DNA from: Methylorubrum populi
GTDB taxonomy: Bacteria > Pseudomonadota > Alphaproteobacteria > Rhizobiales > Beijerinckiaceae
DNA length: 64,000 nt
Assembly: GCA_036946625.1 (NCBI GenBank)
Contig: JAQIIU010000003.1
Span: 2,390,273-2,454,272 of the forward strand
Direction: 5' to 3'
Positions 1 through 15,501 of the stretch are shown here, one piece after another. Each line of letters starts with the position of its first letter. Position 1 is the first letter of the stretch. A program made the position numbers and the translations under genes. The notes beneath the pieces are model-generated. The model was not told the origin of the DNA. It saw only the letters and a program-made list of their open reading frames with translations, and did not search any database.

Positions 1-76
1 GCGGCACCGTATAGCAGACCCGGGCCGGGAAATGAGGCGCGGCCTCGGACCGCGCCGGACGGTGATGCGCGAAAAA

Positions 77-2146
<2,070 letters not shown>

Positions 2147-2462
2147 CACCGGGTCTCGAAGCTCACCTGATACGGCAGGAAGCCCTGCCAAGTGCCTGTC
2201 GGAACGTCATTTCTCGAGCCATATCCAAGGCATCGCCGCAACCGGGCCGCCGCCTGCCGTCGGGTCTCGGGAAGACACCGTGAAGCGCCGACCGCTCGCG
2301 ACGATACCCGGTTCGCGCCACGCTTGCACCGGCGGCCCCGGGACGGCCGGGAGGCGGGGAGGGCAAGGGCGGGGGCAAGCGTTCGTTAACGACGATCCGC
2401 CTACCTTGGGGCTCGAACCGCTCCGCAGGAGCCGGACCTTGTTTCGAGTCATCTCACAGATC

Positions 2463-5777
<3,315 letters not shown>

Positions 5778-5923
5778 CCCCGGGAATCCGGCCCCCGTCG
5801 CATATTCGCCACAGGGGCCGGGTCTACCCGCGAACACGACATCCGGACGCGCCGCTGCCCTGCGCGTCCGCACCCGGGACGACCTGCCCCGCGCGCCCGC
5901 AGCTTATCGGAGATGCCCACACG

Positions 5924-6859
5924 ATGACTGGCCGACGCCTCTCCTTCGCCGGTCCGCTGCTCGTCGCCGCGCTGGCGCTCCAGCCGCAGCCGGCGGACGC
6001 CCAGGTCTCCTCCTTCCTCGACGGCCTGTTCGGCCGCAAGGAGGAGTCGGCGCCGCCCCCGGCCGCGGCACCCGCGCCGGAGGCCGCACCGGCCCCGGCG
6101 AAGAAGGCGGCGCAGAAGCCCGGCAAAGGCGCGGACAAGGCCGCCGAGAAGTCTGCCGACAAACCCGGGGAGAAGACCGGCAGCATCAGGGCCGCGGCCA
6201 AGCCCGCCCCGACGGCCCCGGCCGCGAATGCCGGCACGCGGGTCGCGGCGGTGGGGGCACCCAACCTCGGCGCCTCGCTTCAGGACGCCGACCCGGCCGC
6301 CGTCGTGACGGCGGCCAACGCCTACTTCAACGGCTTCCAGACCCTGACCGGCTCGTTCATCCAGATCGGCGCGGACGGGCGCCGCATCGGCGGCAAGCTG
6401 TCGCTGGCCAAGCCCGGGCGCCTGCGCTTCGAGTACGACCAGCCCTCTCCGCTCGAAGTGGTGGCCGATGGCACCTCGGTGGCGGTGCGCGACCGCAAGC
6501 TCGGCACCCAGGATCTCTACTTCATCTCGCAGACGCCGCTGAAATTCCTCCTTCGCGAGAAGATCGACCTCGCCCGCGACCTCACGGTCACCGAAGTCAC
6601 CAACGATCCGGGCGGCGTGCGCGTCGGCCTGGAGGACCGTTCGACGCTCGGCGGCACCTCGAAGATCCAACTGTTCTTCGACGCCGAGGTGAAGACCCTG
6701 TCGCAGTGGCGGATCACCGATCCGCAGGGCTATCTCACCACCGTGCAGCTCTCGAACCTGCAGAAGGACAAGGCGGTCGACGGATCGCTGTTCTTCATCA
6801 ATTACGGCCGTGCCGAGGACAAGGCGATGCAGCGCCAGATCGAGAGCCAGAATCCCTGA
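5924..6859 (+). CDS. lolA: LolA-family outer-membrane lipoprotein carrier
   Basis: Periplasmic chaperone that moves lipoproteins from the LolCDE complex to the outer membrane. The 311 aa product starts MTGRRLSFAG with a signal peptide (cleavage near ADAQ). It is followed by an unusual Pro/Ala/Lys-rich stretch of about 80 residues and then the LolA fold (YFNGFQTLTGSFIQ, LSLAKPGRLRFEYD, WRITDPQGYLTTVQL). Typical LolA is shorter because it lacks the lysine-rich extension. The ATG at 5924 is preferred because the signal peptide begins there; an in-frame ATG at 5774 overlaps the ftsK end and adds an unlikely Pro/Arg-rich leader. It lies 146 bp after ftsK, probably in one transcription unit with xth. 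Confidence 0.88.
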   Translation: MTGRRLSFAGPLLVAALALQPQPADAQVSSFLDGLFGRKEESAPPPAAAPAPEAAPAPAKKAAQKPGKGADKAAEKSADKPGEKTGSIRAAAKPAPTAPAANAGTRVAAVGAPNLGASLQDADPAAVVTAANAYFNGFQTLTGSFIQIGADGRRIGGKLSLAKPGRLRFEYDQPSPLEVVADGTSVAVRDRKLGTQDLYFISQTPLKFLLREKIDLARDLTVTEVTNDPGGVRVGLEDRSTLGGTSKIQLFFDAEVKTLSQWRITDPQGYLTTVQLSNLQKDKAVDGSLFFINYGRAEDKAMQRQIESQNP

Positions 6860-7061
6860 ATGGCCCCCGGGGACCAGAGACGACGACAACATGGCCGGCG
6901 AAGAGCGGTTTCGACCTGTCGCGGATGACGGGCGGCCGGCTCCGCGCCGTGCTGCACGGCCTCGCGCTGGAGGAAGAGGCCGCCGCGGCGTGATATTCCC
7001 GACCCGTGCGGGTTGGGCTAACGGAGCGTGATCCCCCGCCCCGCTCCGCAGGCTTCTTCCG

Positions 7062-7871
7062 TTGCGCCTCACCGTCACGACCTGGAACATCAACTCGGTG
7101 CGGCTGCGCATCGAATCCGTGCTGCGCTTCCTGCGCGAGGCCCGGCCCGACGTGCTCTGCCTCCAGGAGACCAAGTGCCCCGACGACCTCTTCCCGCTCA
7201 AGGCGCTCGAGGGGTCGGGCTACGAGAACGTCGTCTTCGCCGGGCAAAAAGGTTATAACGGCGTCGCGATCCTCTCGCGCTTTCCCCTGCTCACCCGCGA
7301 CGTGATGAGCTTCTGCCAGCGGGCGGATGCGCGCCACGTCTCGGCGGTGCTCGGGCCCGAGGCGGGCCCGGCGGCGGGCATCGTGCTGCACGATTTCTAC
7401 GTGCCGGCCGGCGGCGACGTGCCCCACCGCGACCTCAACCCGAAATTCGCGCACAAGCTCGACTTCCTCGCCGAACTGCGCGCCTGGGGCGGGCGGCGCG
7501 TCGCGGGCCCGGCGATCCTCGTCGGCGACCTCAACGTGGCGCCGCTGGAGCATGACGTCTGGTCGCACAAGCAGCTCCTCGACGTGGTGAGCCACACCCC
7601 CGTCGAGACCGAGGCGCTGGAGACCCTGCGCGGCGAAGCCGGCTGGATCGACGCGGCCCGGCTCCTCACTCCGGAGCCGGAAAAGATCTACACGTGGTGG
7701 AGCTACCGCTCGCCGAACTGGGAACGCGCCGACAAGGGCCGGCGCCTCGACCACGCCTGGGTCTCGCCCGACCTCGCCGGCACGGTGCGCAAGGTCGCGG
7801 TGTTTCGCGAAGCGAGAGGCTGGGAGAAGCCCTCCGACCACGTGCCGGTCACGTTGACGCTGGAACTGTAG
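7062..7871 (+). CDS. xth: Exodeoxyribonuclease III
   Basis: AP endonuclease and 3'-5' exonuclease of base-excision repair, of the Mg-dependent EEP fold. 269 aa with the family signatures in order: TTWNINSVRLR, LCLQETKCPDDLFP (catalytic Glu), GDLNVAPLEHDVW (catalytic Asp-Asn), RRLDHAW and SDHVPV (catalytic Asp-His). The start is a TTG at 7062 giving MRLTVTTWN; no ATG lies close. The 200 bp between lolA and this gene has no convincing ORF. An 8-bp stem-loop at 6998-7017 sits just upstream but lacks a T tract. Function is certain at family level. Confidence 0.95.
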   Translation: MRLTVTTWNINSVRLRIESVLRFLREARPDVLCLQETKCPDDLFPLKALEGSGYENVVFAGQKGYNGVAILSRFPLLTRDVMSFCQRADARHVSAVLGPEAGPAAGIVLHDFYVPAGGDVPHRDLNPKFAHKLDFLAELRAWGGRRVAGPAILVGDLNVAPLEHDVWSHKQLLDVVSHTPVETEALETLRGEAGWIDAARLLTPEPEKIYTWWSYRSPNWERADKGRRLDHAWVSPDLAGTVRKVAVFREARGWEKPSDHVPVTLTLEL

Positions 7872-7940
7872 CCCGGGAACGCGGGCGCCTTCCCGGGCAT
7901 TTGGCCTCCGACCTCACCGTATCGAAGGGAGCCCGCCCGA

Positions 7941-8054
7941 ATGCGTTCGATCCTGCGCCAGATCCTCGTCGTCTTCCTCCTGCCCAGGGCCATCGCCTAC
8001 CTGCGCCGCCGCTACGGCGGCGGCCGCGCCGCGGGTTCCCACCGCGGGTCCTGA
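7941..8054 (+). CDS. Possible small basic protein, 37 aa
   Basis: A short reading frame beginning MRSILRQILVVFLLPR, with a hydrophobic stretch at residues 8-15 and a very basic tail containing RRRYGGGRAA. A good ribosome-binding site, AAGGGAG, lies 9 nt before the ATG. It sits between xth and the hairpin array. I do not recognise it. The RBS and amphipathic design suggest translation, but at this length chance cannot be excluded. Confidence 0.4.
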   Translation: MRSILRQILVVFLLPRAIAYLRRRYGGGRAAGSHRGS

Positions 8055-8064
8055 ATCCGGGTTC

Positions 8065-8162
8065 CCAAAGGGATCATCCCTTTGGCGGGGCGCCGGGGTG
8101 GAACCCCGGCTTCCCTTCAACCAGGGCTCTGCCCTGGACCCGCGAAAGGACTCGTCCTTTCG
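8065..8162. repeat. Array of four consecutive short hairpins
   Basis: Four perfect small stem-loops lie head to tail: 8065-8085 (CCAAAGGGA arms), 8092-8110 (GCCGGGGT arms), 8121-8137 (CCAGGGC arms) and 8143-8162 (CGAAAGGA arms). The loops are only 3-4 nt. Part of the same motif set recurs near 31460-31485. The array contains the 3' end of the amino-acid permease gene, so the last residues of that protein are repeat-derived. It may serve as a transcript 3' end or decay barrier for convergent transcripts. Confidence 0.8.
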
Positions 8163-9583
8163 AAACCTGGACTTGCTGCGACCCGCCGACGGCCGTAGCC
8201 GAACCAGATCGCCAGCCCGAGGCCGAGCCAGACCAGCAGGCGCAGCCACGTGTCGCCGGGCAGGCTCGCCATCAGGGCGAGGCAGGCGAGAATGCCCAGC
8301 ACCGGCACGAGGACGCCGCCCGGCACCCGGAAGGGCCGCGCCCGCTCCGGCTCCGTCCGGCGCAGGATCAGCACGCTGGCGCAGACGAGGATGAAGGCGA
8401 GCAGCGTGCCGATGCTGACGAGTTCGCCGAGGATGCCGATCGGCACCAGCGCCGCCACGAGGGCGGTGGCGAGCCCGATCAGCCCCTGCGCCACGAACGG
8501 CGTCCGGCTCCGTTCGCCGATGCGCGAAAACAGGTCCGGCAGCATCCGGTCGCGGGCCATGGCGTAGCCGATCCGCGCCTGCCCGTAGAGCGCGGTGAGC
8601 GCCGCCGTCGTCAGCCCGATCAGCGCGCCCGCCTTGATCGCCACCGAGAAGCCGGTCAGCCCCGTCACCGTGATCGCCTTGGCGATCGGATCGGCGACGT
8701 CGAGGTCGCGGTAGGGCACGAGGCCGGTCAGCACCGCGGCCACCGCCACGTAGAGCGCCGCGGTGACGATCAGCGAGCCGATCAGCCCCACGGGCGCGTC
8801 CCGCTGCGGATCGCGGGTCTCGCCGGCCGCGGTCGAGACGGTCTCGAAGCCGACATAGGCGAAGAACACGACGCCTGCCCCGCGAAAGATGCCGCTCCAG
8901 CCGAAGGCCCCGAACGCGCCCTCGTTTTCCGGCACCAGCGGGTGCCACAGTTCGGGCCGCAGGTGAGCGGCGCCGACGGCGAGGAAGGCGAGGATGATCG
9001 CCACCTTCAGCGCCACCAGCACGGCGTTGGTGCGGGCCGCACCCCGGTTGTCGCGCATCAGCAGGGCGGTGAGCGCCAGCGTCACGAGCGCAGCCGGCAG
9101 GTTGACCACCCCACCCTCCCCCGGCGCCGCGGCGAGCGCAGCCGGCAGCCTGAGCCCCGCATCGGCCATGAGGCTCTGCGCGTAGCCGGACCAGCCGACG
9201 GCGATGGTGGCCGCGGCCATGGCGAATTCGAGCACCAGATCCCAGCCGATGATCCAGGCCGGCAGCGCGCCCAGCGTGGCGTAGGTGTAGGAATAGGTCG
9301 AGCCCGCCACCGGGATCATCGCGGCGAGTTCGGCGTAGCACAGGGCGACCAGCCCGCTCGCCACCGCGCCGAGCACGAAGGAGAGCATCAGCCCCGGCCC
9401 GGCGAAGTTGGCCGCCGCGGTGCCGGTGAGCACGAAGATCCCGGCCCCGACCGTCGCGCCGACGCCGATGCAGACGAGGCTGAAGGCGGAGAGGTTTTTT
9501 GCCAGTGACGGACCGCCCGGGCCGGAATCGTCGGCGATCAGGGCGGCGACGGGCTTGCGGGCGCCGAGGGCGGGATGGGGCAT
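8117..9583 (-). CDS. APC-superfamily amino-acid permease (cationic amino-acid transporter-like)
   Basis: Inner-membrane amino-acid/proton symporter or exchanger of the APC superfamily. About 488 aa with roughly 12 hydrophobic segments. The family signature follows TM1 (LVCIGVGATVGAGIFVLTG), and there is a conserved YVGFETVSTAAGE segment around TM6. The AGSTYSYTYATLG segment points to the CAT subfamily. The substrate cannot be read from sequence. The start was taken at the ATG at 9583 (MPHPALGARK); an ATG at 9622 would add 13 residues. The C-terminal tail (SPGFERTSPFAGPGQSPG) is encoded by the hairpin array, so the original stop was probably lost or replaced there. Confidence 0.88.
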   Translation of the reverse strand: MPHPALGARKPVAALIADDSGPGGPSLAKNLSAFSLVCIGVGATVGAGIFVLTGTAAANFAGPGLMLSFVLGAVASGLVALCYAELAAMIPVAGSTYSYTYATLGALPAWIIGWDLVLEFAMAAATIAVGWSGYAQSLMADAGLRLPAALAAAPGEGGVVNLPAALVTLALTALLMRDNRGAARTNAVLVALKVAIILAFLAVGAAHLRPELWHPLVPENEGAFGAFGWSGIFRGAGVVFFAYVGFETVSTAAGETRDPQRDAPVGLIGSLIVTAALYVAVAAVLTGLVPYRDLDVADPIAKAITVTGLTGFSVAIKAGALIGLTTAALTALYGQARIGYAMARDRMLPDLFSRIGERSRTPFVAQGLIGLATALVAALVPIGILGELVSIGTLLAFILVCASVLILRRTEPERARPFRVPGGVLVPVLGILACLALMASLPGDTWLRLLVWLGLGLAIWFGYGRRRVAASPGFERTSPFAGPGQSPG

Positions 9584-10018
9584 GGGGTCTCGCTGAGCTT
9601 GGTGCGGATCACGCCCGGCCACGCGAAATCCGCGCCGGTCGTGAATGTCTCCACGAAACCCTTACCGCACCGCCGCGGCCGGAGACGAGCAGATCGAGTG
9701 ATCGGAAGTTTTGCGAGGCACTCCGAGGCCGTGCGGGGCGCTTGTCGGAGACCCCGAATGACGGGCGGGGGCAAGAGGAGCGCCGGTCAGGAGCCGTTGC
9801 CCGAGTTCGGAGCCATGCCGAGCACGGCACTGGCGCTTCCCACGGTTTCGTGTATGGTCCGCGCCGCCTCGACCCGGCTCACGGGCGGGGCTTGTGCCGC
9901 TTGCGGCTGACCGTGCTGGACGACATCCCGGCACCGGCCCGACCGCGAGTTTTTCAAAGGTGCCCTTCCCCTCACCTGGGCGGCGCCTCCGATCGAACTT
10001 CCATCTGAAAGGCCTGCG
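9584..10018. other. Intergenic region upstream of rpsO and the permease
   Basis: 435 bp between the divergent permease and rpsO starts. It must hold promoters for both, but I see no strong consensus boxes; TATGGT at about 9854 is a weak -10 candidate toward rpsO. The rpsO ribosome-binding site is GAAAGG about 7 nt before its ATG. No RNA gene or credible ORF is visible. The usual infB-rbfA-truB genes upstream of rpsO are absent here. Confidence 0.5.
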
Positions 10019-10288
10019 ATGTCGATCACGGCAGAGCGCAAGACCGCGCTCATCAAGGAATACGCCAAGGGCAACAAGGACACCGGCTCGCCGGAGGTCC
10101 AGATCGCCATCCTCACCGAGCGGATCACCAACCTGACCGCCCACTTCAAGACCCACGGCAAGGACAACCACTCCCGCCGCGGCCTCCTGAAGCTGGTCTC
10201 GCAGCGCCGCTCGCTGCTCGACTACCTGAAGCGCAAGGAAGAGGCGCGCTACCGCACCCTCATCGAGCGCCTCGGCATCCGCCGCTAA
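10019..10288 (+). CDS. rpsO: 30S ribosomal protein S15
   Basis: Primary 16S rRNA-binding protein of the platform. 89 aa, exactly the family length, with the hallmark segments TGSPEVQIAILTERI, LTAHFKTHGKDNHSRRGLL and LVSQRRSLLDYLKRK. It is followed by an intrinsic terminator and then pnp, the common rpsO-pnp order. Confidence 0.98.
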   Translation: MSITAERKTALIKEYAKGNKDTGSPEVQIAILTERITNLTAHFKTHGKDNHSRRGLLKLVSQRRSLLDYLKRKEEARYRTLIERLGIRR

Positions 10289-10307
10289 GGCCTTTCTCGA
10301 AGCGTCG

Positions 10308-10331
10308 CGCGGTCCCTCGGGACCGCGTTTT
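10308..10331 (+). terminator. Intrinsic terminator after rpsO
   Basis: Perfect 8-bp stem CGCGGTCC/GGACCGCG with a CTCG loop followed by TTTT, 19 nt after the rpsO stop. In many bacteria this site sets the ratio of rpsO to read-through rpsO-pnp message. Confidence 0.8.
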
Positions 10332-10562
10332 CACGATCCGCGCACTCGGCCGAAGGGGACGCCGGTTCGGCGTGAAGAGGGCGCGGCAAAGCAAGAGGGA
10401 CCGTTCGGGCATGGGGCCCGGCCGGTCCGTCCCCGGGTGGCTTGAAGGCGAAGGGCGCCAGGGCAGGATCGCGAGACGCTTCCATCGAGGCAAGCGTCTC
10501 GCCGTCTTGCCTCTGGCGGCGCCGGGCTCACCCGACCCGTATGTTCGAAGGCAAGAGACACC

Positions 10563-12800
<2,238 letters not shown>

Positions 12801-12817
12801 GCGCCTCACACGGCACG

Positions 12818-12850
12818 AAAAAGGGCGGCCGGGAGGCCGCCCTTTTTCTT
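12818..12850 (+). terminator. Strong intrinsic terminator after pnp
   Basis: Perfect 13-bp stem, A5-GGGCGGCC paired with GGCCGCCC-T5, loop GGGA, T-run continuing TTTTTCTT. The A-run on the left arm would also allow termination of minus-strand transcripts. Confidence 0.93.
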
Positions 12851-13127
12851 GTCCGGTCGATCAGGACCGCAGCGCCTCCAGTATCGGCCGGAGCTTGCAC
12901 ACTTGCGGCGGTGGCGCTCGATCAGGCTGGGGATGGGAGCAGGGCTTTCCTCTCGCCCTGCCGTTGCCTGACGAAGACACGTCGGCCGGCCGAACAGGCT
13001 CTCGGATCGGCGACGCGGTGCGGGTGCCGGTGACCATCGAAAACCTGCCTCCCCACGGAACGGCGCCGCCCGCCCGGCGTTCGCCCCGCGAACCCGAAAA
13101 GGGCATCCGAGAAGGAGCGTGTTTTCC
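12851..13127. other. Gene-free interval
   Basis: 277 bp between the pnp terminator and the DUF2892 gene. I see no convincing ORF, RNA or repeat apart from the AAGGAG ribosome-binding site near 13112-13117. Confidence 0.5.
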
Positions 13128-13361
13128 GTGAACGAGATGATCGAGGACATTTTCTCCGGCGAGCCGAACCTGGGCATGACCGAGCGCGCGGTCTCCGTCG
13201 CGCTGGGGCTCGGCATCGCCGCCGCGGCGGCCCAGCCGCGGCCGAACAAGCTCCTGAGCCTCGCCGCCCTGGTGGTGGGCGTCGGCCTCGCCGTGCGCGG
13301 CGCCACCGGCCACTGCGCCGTCAAGGCGGTCGCCGGCGGCGGGCGCGACCTCACCGCCTGA
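13128..13361 (+). CDS. DUF2892 (YgaP-like) small membrane protein
   Basis: About 77 aa with two hydrophobic helices. The DUF2892 signature is visible at both ends: PNLGMTERAVSVALGLG and RGATGHCAVKA, with the conserved Cys. The family is an inner-membrane domain of unknown role, in some proteins fused to rhodanese. The start is set by the ribosome-binding site: AAGGAG is only 1-2 nt from the GTG at 13119 but about 10 nt from the GTG at 13128; an ATG at 13137 is another option. Confidence 0.75.
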   Translation: MNEMIEDIFSGEPNLGMTERAVSVALGLGIAAAAAQPRPNKLLSLAALVVGVGLAVRGATGHCAVKAVAGGGRDLTA

Positions 13362-13378
13362 TCGCCTTCGCAAGCCCG

Positions 13379-13419
13379 ACGAGAAGGGGGCGCCCCTCGC
13401 GGGAGCGCCCCCTTCTCGT
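13379..13419. terminator. Bidirectional terminator between convergent genes
   Basis: 15-bp perfect stem (ACGAGAAGGGGGCGC and its complement) with a further CCC/GGG pairing inside. It lies between the convergent DUF2892 and GlsB-like genes. The T content after the stem is weak (CGTTCG), so termination strength is inferred from stem stability and position. Confidence 0.7.
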
Positions 13420-13439
13420 TCGACGCAGGGCCCCGGCGG

Positions 13440-13706
13440 TCAGAGCGAGCGGCTGCTGGTCCGGCCGGCGATGAAGCCGTAGATCGCCAGCACGATGCAG
13501 GCGCCGACGATGGAGCCGATGAAGCGGGCGCCCTCGTTCGGCCCGTACCAGCCGATCGCCTGGCCGATGAAGGTGGCGACGAAGGCGCCGACGATGCCGA
13601 GGATCGTCGTCATGATGAAGCCGGCGGGCTCCTTGTCGCCGGGCATGATGAACTTGGCGATGACGCCGGCCACGAAGCCGATGATGATGGTCCAGAGAAT
13701 TTCCAT
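13440..13706 (-). CDS. GlsB/YeaQ/YmgE-family stress-response membrane protein
   Basis: 88 aa, almost entirely three transmembrane helices with the glycine-rich signature of this family: MEILWTIIIGFVAGVIAKFI, FIMTTILGIVGAF and ARFIGSIVGACIVL. Formerly called transglycosylase-associated protein. Members are small inner-membrane proteins often induced by stress; no enzymatic role is established. The ATG at 13706 is preceded by a purine-rich stretch. Confidence 0.88.
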   Translation of the reverse strand: MEILWTIIIGFVAGVIAKFIMPGDKEPAGFIMTTILGIVGAFVATFIGQAIGWYGPNEGARFIGSIVGACIVLAIYGFIAGRTSSRSL

Positions 13707-13945
13707 GTCGTCTCAACCCCGAAGAACGTCGCCGCACCGAAGGTCCGATGCGTAGACTTGACCGTATTCGGGTGACAAACGCACGAGCGACGATGCCGGT
13801 TGCCTCGCAAACCGCCCGAGAACCGAAAAAAGCCCGTCGGCGCGCGGCGGGCCTCCCGGCAATCGGCACGAGCCCCTTTACGGGCAACCACCTGCGGCGG
13901 CAGAAGGGTCAGCCTTCCAATGAACCCGAGACCGGCACCCGACCC

Positions 13946-14305
13946 ATGACCATCGAACGCTACGAGACCGGCCCCCGCATGAGCCAAGCGGTCGCCCACG
14001 GCGACCTCGTCTTCCTCGCGGGGCAAGTGGCCGCCGACGTGGTCGGCACCGGCGTGACCGCGCAGACGCAGCAGATCCTGGAGCAGATCGACCGGCTGCT
14101 GCTGGCGGCGGCCAGCGACAAGTCCCGCATCCTGTCGGCCACCGTCTACCTCGCCGACATGGGGGGCTTCGCCGAGATGAACGCCGCCTGGGACGCCTGG
14201 GTGGACCGGGAGAACCCGCCCGCCCGCGCCACCGTCGAGGCGCGGCTCGCCGGCCCCGAATACTACGTCGAGATCGTCGTCACCGCGGTGCGGACCAAGC
14301 CGTGA
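13946..14305 (+). CDS. RidA-family protein (enamine/imine deaminase type)
   Basis: 119 aa of the YjgF/YER057c/UK114 family, which hydrolyses reactive enamine intermediates or has related roles. Visible motifs are HGDLVFLAGQVAAD near the N-terminus and the C-terminal ARATVEARLAGPEYYVEIVV. In classical RidA the catalytic Arg lies in the segment RATVEA here, so deaminase activity is plausible but not proven. I used the ATG at 13946; upstream in-frame sequence lacks family resemblance. Its stop overlaps the GTG of the next gene by 4 bp, so the two are translationally coupled. Confidence 0.85.
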   Translation: MTIERYETGPRMSQAVAHGDLVFLAGQVAADVVGTGVTAQTQQILEQIDRLLLAAASDKSRILSATVYLADMGGFAEMNAAWDAWVDRENPPARATVEARLAGPEYYVEIVVTAVRTKP

Positions 14306-15405
14306 TCCGGCGGCGCCTGCTGGCGGGGCTCGCGGCCCTTCCCTTCGTGCTCGGCTGCGCGGCCGGTCTGCGGGCGCAGGAGCGCGTCGTCAACATCTAC
14401 AACTGGTCGGACTACATCGACCCGAAGGTGCTCGACGACTTCACGAAGGCGACGGGGATCAAGGTCGTCTACGACACCTACGACAACAACGAGATCCTCG
14501 AGACGAAGTTGCTCGCCGGCCGATCCGGCTACGACATCGTCGTGCCCTCCGGGCCCTTCCTGCAGCGCCTGATCAAGGCGGGGGTCTTCCTGCCCCTCGA
14601 CAAGGGGAAGATCCCCAACCTGAAGAACGCCTGGCCCGAGATCGACAACCGCCTCCAGGCCTACGATCCCGGCAACACGTTCGCCGTCGATTACATGTGG
14701 GGCACCACCGGCATCGGCGTGAACGTGGCGGCTTTGCGCGAGCGCCTCGGGGCCAACGCAGTCCTCAACAGTTGGAGCCTCGTGCTCAATCCGGGCTCGA
14801 TCGGCAAGCTCAAGGATTGCGGCGTCATGCTCCTCGATTCCCCCGAGGACCTGATCCCCTCGATCCTGCCCTTCTACGGCTTCAAGTCGGACTCGAAGCG
14901 CTGGGACGACATCACCACCGTCACCGACGCCCTCTACAAGGTCCGCGGCTCGGTGCGGAAGTTCCATTCGTCGGAATACATCAACGGGCTCGCCAACGGC
15001 GATCTCTGCCTCGCGGTCGGCTATTCCGGCGACGTGATGCAGGCGAAGCGGCGCGCCGAGGAATCGAAGAACGGCGTCGAGATCGCCTACTTCATCCCGA
15101 AGGAGGGCACGCTGATGTGGTTCGACGCCTTCGCGATCCCGAAGGACGCCGCCCACCCGGCCGAGGCCCACGCCTTCATCGACTACATGATGCGCCCCGA
15201 GGTCGCGGCGGCCAACACCAACTTCGTGTCCTTCGCCAACGGCAACCTCGCCTCGCAGGCCTTCGTGAAGCCGGAGATCATGGGCAATCCCGGCATCTAC
15301 CCGGACGAGGCGACGATGCAGCGGCTCTCGATCAACACCGCCTGGAACGACTCGACCCAGCGCTTCGTGACGCGCGCCTGGACGCGGGTGCGCACCGGCC
15401 GCTGA
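14302..15405 (+). CDS. Periplasmic polyamine-binding protein (PotF/PotD-like)
   Basis: 367 aa solute-binding protein of a spermidine/putrescine ABC transporter. Signal peptide at residues 1-26 (MIRRRLLAGLAALPFVLGCAAG), then the PotF hallmark VVNIYNWSDYIDPKVLDDF, GYDIVVPSGPFLQRLIKAG and WFDAFAIPKDAAHPAEAH. It starts with GTG, overlapping the RidA-like gene by 4 bp. No ATPase or permease genes follow; the next element is an IS110 insertion. The transporter partners are either elsewhere or were separated by rearrangement. Confidence 0.9.
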   Translation: MIRRRLLAGLAALPFVLGCAAGLRAQERVVNIYNWSDYIDPKVLDDFTKATGIKVVYDTYDNNEILETKLLAGRSGYDIVVPSGPFLQRLIKAGVFLPLDKGKIPNLKNAWPEIDNRLQAYDPGNTFAVDYMWGTTGIGVNVAALRERLGANAVLNSWSLVLNPGSIGKLKDCGVMLLDSPEDLIPSILPFYGFKSDSKRWDDITTVTDALYKVRGSVRKFHSSEYINGLANGDLCLAVGYSGDVMQAKRRAEESKNGVEIAYFIPKEGTLMWFDAFAIPKDAAHPAEAHAFIDYMMRPEVAAANTNFVSFANGNLASQAFVKPEIMGNPGIYPDEATMQRLSINTAWNDSTQRFVTRAWTRVRTGR

Positions 15406-15420
15406 GCGCCCTGCCCCTCA

Positions 15421-15486
15421 TCCCGTTTCCGGTCGATCGCCTCGGGTTTCGCCCCAGTCCGTCATCGCGAGCGGCAGCGAAGCGAT
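15421..15486. repeat. Left part of interspersed repeat R1, copy a
   Basis: Segment resembling, in reverse orientation, the repeats at 31691-31825 and 43968-44100: it contains CCCGTTTCCGGTCGATCG, GGGTTTCGCCCC and GTCATCGCGAGCGGCAGCGA. It stops at GAAGCGATC, where the other copies continue into CCAGG. The missing remainder is found at 16680, on the far side of the IS110 element. Confidence 0.7.
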
Positions 15487-15501
15487 CTACCGTGTCTCAG
15501 G

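Noticed and set aside
6998..7017. Stem-loop upstream of xth as terminator
   Set aside because: 8-bp stem with a G-U pair but no T tract, and 138 nt after lolA.
6891..7031. 46-codon frame between lolA and xth
   Set aside because: Arg/Gly/Pro-rich, no RBS, no hydrophobic or family features.
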